Source: Paramesorhizobium leguminum
GTDB taxonomy: Bacteria > Pseudomonadota > Alphaproteobacteria > Rhizobiales > Rhizobiaceae
Length of the DNA: 64,000 bases
NCBI RefSeq assembly: GCF_003217235.1
Contig: NZ_QJTF01000006.1
Span: 108,411 to 172,410, forward strand
Direction: 5' to 3'
The stretch's first letter is position 1, and every line of letters starts with the position of its first letter. The position numbers and the translations under genes were made by a program. The notes below the pieces were generated by a model, which saw only the letters and a program-made list of their open reading frames with translations, made no database searches and was not told the DNA's origin. Positions 61,771-64,000 of this stretch are shown piece by piece.

Positions 61771-62790
61771 TTGGCCCAGAAGATCAAGCTTTCGACCATA
61801 GCGGATGCTCTGGGCGTTTCAACCGCGACGGTCTCGCTGGCCTTGCGCGATAGTCCGCTGGTGGCGGACCAGACTCGCGACAAGATCAAGGAGCATGCCC
61901 GCGCCATCGGCTATATCTACAATCGCCGCGCGGCGAGTTTGAGGACTTCGCGTTCGGGTATTATCGGCGTTGTCGTGCATGACATCATGAACCCGTTTTT
62001 CGCGGAAATCCTGCGTTCGATAGAATCCGAACTCGACCGCTCGCGGCAGACTTTCATCCTGTCGAACCATTACGACCAGGTGGAAAAGCAGCGCACCTTC
62101 ATCGACACGCTCCTGCAATTGGGCGCGGATGGCATCATCATGTCGCCGGCCATCGGCACGCCCGCCGCCGATATCGAGCTTGCCGAGGATAACGGACTTC
62201 CGGTGGTGCTGATCGCGCGTACCGTGGAACAAGCCAACGTCCCGGTTTTTCGCGGGGACGATTCCTACGGCATAGGGCTTGCCACCAATCATCTGATCTC
62301 GCTTGGACATACGCGTATCGCCATGATCGGCGGCACCGACCAGACCTCCACCGGTCGCGACCGGTATCACGGCTATGTGGCGGCGATGGAAAAGGCCGGG
62401 CTGCCGGTCAAGCCGGAATGGCGCATTCCCGGCCCGCGCACCAAGCAGGGCGGCTTCGAGGTGGCGCCGCAATTCCTGGCGCTGATCGATAAGCCGACCG
62501 CGGCCGTTTGCTGGAACGATCTGACGGCGATCGGGTTGATGAACGGGATCGCACGGGCCGGGCTGGTGGCGGGCGAGGACATTTCGGTAACCGGCTATGA
62601 CGATCTGGAGGAGGCGGAGATTGCCACGCCTGCCTTGACGACCGTCTGGAACGGGCAGCGCGAGGTTGGGTTGCGCGCGGCGCGCGCGCTGCTCGATCAA
62701 CTGAACGGCGTCGGCGCGGCGCCGCGTCAAGAACTCATCAAGCCGGAACTGCGCATCCGGCAATCGACGGCGAAGCCGAAGAACCGATAA
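61771..62790 (+). CDS. LacI family transcriptional regulator
   Basis: 339 residues from TTG 61771, after GGGAGG. Classic LacI headpiece (KLSTIADALGVSTATVSLAL), hinge, and a sugar-binding periplasmic-like domain (GIIGVVVHDIMNPFFAEILR, ISVTGYDDLEEAEIATPALT). It is 15 bases upstream of the 2-hydroxyacid dehydrogenase gene and on the same strand; probably its repressor. Inducer unknown. Confidence 0.9.
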   Translation: MAQKIKLSTIADALGVSTATVSLALRDSPLVADQTRDKIKEHARAIGYIYNRRAASLRTSRSGIIGVVVHDIMNPFFAEILRSIESELDRSRQTFILSNHYDQVEKQRTFIDTLLQLGADGIIMSPAIGTPAADIELAEDNGLPVVLIARTVEQANVPVFRGDDSYGIGLATNHLISLGHTRIAMIGGTDQTSTGRDRYHGYVAAMEKAGLPVKPEWRIPGPRTKQGGFEVAPQFLALIDKPTAAVCWNDLTAIGLMNGIARAGLVAGEDISVTGYDDLEEAEIATPALTTVWNGQREVGLRAARALLDQLNGVGAAPRQELIKPELRIRQSTAKPKNR

Positions 62791-62805
62791 AAGGGAGGAT
62801 TATTT

Positions 62806-63780
62806 ATGACCGGAACACATGACACGACGATTCTGGTGATCGGTCGGATGAATCCTCATGTCGTAGAGCGCATCGACAGGACATTCAGGATGGAGCGGAT
62901 GGAGATCGGCGATCCGGCGCTGGTTACGCCTGAACTTGCCGCGCTTGTGCGTGGCATCGCGGCCAGCGGGGCAGTCAGCGCCCAATTCATGGATGCGCTG
63001 CCAAATCTGGAAATCATCGCCAATTTCGGCGTGGGTTACGACAATGTCGACGCCGTCCATGCGGGTAAAGCCGGCATCATGGTGACCAACACGCCGGATG
63101 TGCTGACGGAGGAAGTTGCCGACACGGCATTAGGCCTGCTGATCGATACGGTTCGGGAACTGCCACAGGCGCAGGCCTGGCTCAAGGCGGGCAAGTGGGA
63201 GCGAGAAGGCAATTATCCGCTGACGAAATTGTCGCTGCGCGGCCGCACGGTCGGCATTTTCGGGTTGGGCCGCATCGGCAAGGCCATCGCCCGGCGGATC
63301 GAGGCGTTCGGCCTGCCGATCGCCTACCATAATCGGCACCAGGACAATGAGGTAGCCTACGATTATTATCCGAGCCTGCCTGCGTTGGCGGAGGCCGTCG
63401 ATACGCTCATCGTTGCGGTACCGGGCGGGTTGGGAACGGAAAAAGCTGTGAATGCGCAGGTGCTTGGCGCGCTTGGGGCAAATGGCGTGCTCATCAATAT
63501 CGGGCGGGGAACCGTTGTCGATGAGGAGGCTTTGATCGAAGCGCTGGGAAATGGCACGATCGCCGCCGCGGGTCTCGATGTTTTTGCCGATGAGCCGCAT
63601 GTGCCGCAAGCGCTGATCGATCTGCCGAACGCCACGCTCCTGCCCCATGTCGCCTCCGCCTCCCAGGCGACGCGGCGGGCGATGGCTGATCTCGTGGTCG
63701 ATAATCTCATTGCCTGGTTTGAGGATGGGGTTGCGCTGACGCCGGTGCCGCAGACAGCGGGCGTGAAGAGGCGTGGTTAG
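62806..63780 (+). CDS. D-2-hydroxyacid dehydrogenase (NAD(P)-dependent)
   Basis: 324 residues. Rossmann motif GIFGLGRIGKAIARRIEAFG. Catalytic Arg/Glu/His are in the blocks NIGRGTVVDEEALIEALGNG, FADEPHVPQ and LLPHVASAS. The closest type is glyoxylate/hydroxypyruvate reductase (GhrB- or Rhizobium GRHPR-like). Operon with the LacI regulator. The substrate is not fixed by sequence. Confidence 0.88.
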   Translation: MTGTHDTTILVIGRMNPHVVERIDRTFRMERMEIGDPALVTPELAALVRGIAASGAVSAQFMDALPNLEIIANFGVGYDNVDAVHAGKAGIMVTNTPDVLTEEVADTALGLLIDTVRELPQAQAWLKAGKWEREGNYPLTKLSLRGRTVGIFGLGRIGKAIARRIEAFGLPIAYHNRHQDNEVAYDYYPSLPALAEAVDTLIVAVPGGLGTEKAVNAQVLGALGANGVLINIGRGTVVDEEALIEALGNGTIAAAGLDVFADEPHVPQALIDLPNATLLPHVASASQATRRAMADLVVDNLIAWFEDGVALTPVPQTAGVKRRG

Positions 63781-63790
63781 GTAGCGATTT

Positions 63791-63900
63791 TCAACTGTTG
63801 CGTTCGGCAAAACCTCTTTCGCAACGGCCAAACCATTGAGCGCTGCGGGGAAGCCTGCATACACGGCCATCTGTATGAGCAGTTCCACGATTTCTGCCAT
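63791..63900 (-). pseudogene. Carboxymuconolactone decarboxylase-like fragment
   Basis: The remnant reads EIVELLIQMAVYAGFPAALN-GLAVAKEV, the C-terminal block of carboxymuconolactone decarboxylase/AhpD-type proteins. One lost T in the run at 63809-63812 changes the ending from VFAERNS-stop to VLPNATVEN and removes the stop codon. The N-terminal part is cut away at the insertion-sequence boundary near 63895. Two independent lesions make this a dead fragment. Confidence 0.7.
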
Positions 63901-64000
63901 TTAGATGTTTAGTCCCGGTATTTGCTGGAGCGGGTTTCTTTTGAATTTCTCTGGTTCTGTTTTCCAGATTTTGCAGATGAACTCGTAAGGCGTGAGGCCT
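63901..64000 (-). mobile_element. End of an IS transposase gene (IS481/IS3-like), continues beyond window
   Basis: On the minus strand the last 32 codons read GLTPYEFICKIWKTEPEKF-KRNPLQQIPGLNI and a stop at 63901-63903. This is the C-terminal tail of rve-type transposases close to IS481. Its end borders the carboxymuconolactone fragment, so it interrupted that gene. The terminal inverted repeat probably begins TAGATGTTTAGTCCCGG. Confidence 0.7.

Overview
The window looks like a chromosomal segment of an alphaproteobacterium of the order Hyphomicrobiales, most like the Brucella/Ochrobactrum group. Evidence: G+C-rich codon use, a complete succinoglycan-type exo cluster, an ExoX repressor, GluQRS, and several families of rhizobial/Brucella-type palindromic repeats. 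The assignment is inference from gene content, not a database result.

Layout. 1-6.9 kb is ordinary chromosome: a partial GNAT gene, an XRE-cupin regulator, malate synthase G, GluQRS, an AlkA-like glycosylase, an HNH endonuclease, DsbB and a DedA/VTT membrane protein. At 7.07 kb lies tRNA-Leu(CAA). A roughly 16.4-kb integrated element follows, from about 7.15 to 23.6 kb. It carries a DUF1778/GNAT toxin-antitoxin pair, a run of tiny overlapping genes, an XRE regulator, two large proteins resembling phage ejection proteins, a ribbon-helix-helix gene with a palindromic operator, a DUF3987 protein, a CHC2/Toprim primase and a tyrosine integrase. I find no capsid, portal, terminase or tail genes, so it resembles a phage satellite or a remnant more than a full prophage. 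Primase and integrase are each split by a frameshift, so the element is probably immobile now. It also carries a family of inverted repeats whose arms are built from 9-bp tandem units. The sequences differ but the architecture is the same. I consider this the most unusual signal in the window.

23.8-27.8 kb holds two secreted YVTN beta-propeller/IPT proteins, the second with calcium-binding VCBS repeats. 27.9-33.3 kb is a lysine-catabolism group: ALDH7-type aminoadipate semialdehyde dehydrogenase, DUF1338 2-oxoadipate decarboxylase, a LysR regulator and an AmaA-like FAD oxidase. 33.4-39.8 kb holds Tex, an ArsR/old-yellow-enzyme pair with a 44-bp palindromic operator, and a WD40-CobW zinc GTPase pair behind a Zur-box-like site.

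40.0-60.3 kb is the exopolysaccharide cluster: exoT, W, (Z remnant), Q, F, Y, X, U, V, a coiled-coil orf, H, K, L, A, M, O, N and P. Together these would make UDP-glucose (ExoN), prime the lipid carrier (ExoY), extend the octasaccharide (ExoA/L/M/O/U/W), decorate it with pyruvate and succinate (ExoV/H), and flip, polymerise and export it (ExoT/Q/P/F), with ExoK trimming the product. Six TGCRNYGCASMA-like sites lie ahead of its transcription units and suggest PhaR/AniA-type control. exoZ is reduced to an N-terminal stub, and ExoL and ExoM each carry an in-frame palindromic repeat insertion. The right edge has a creatininase-family gene, MarR and LacI regulators, a 2-hydroxyacid dehydrogenase, a broken carboxymuconolactone decarboxylase gene and the end of an insertion-sequence transposase.
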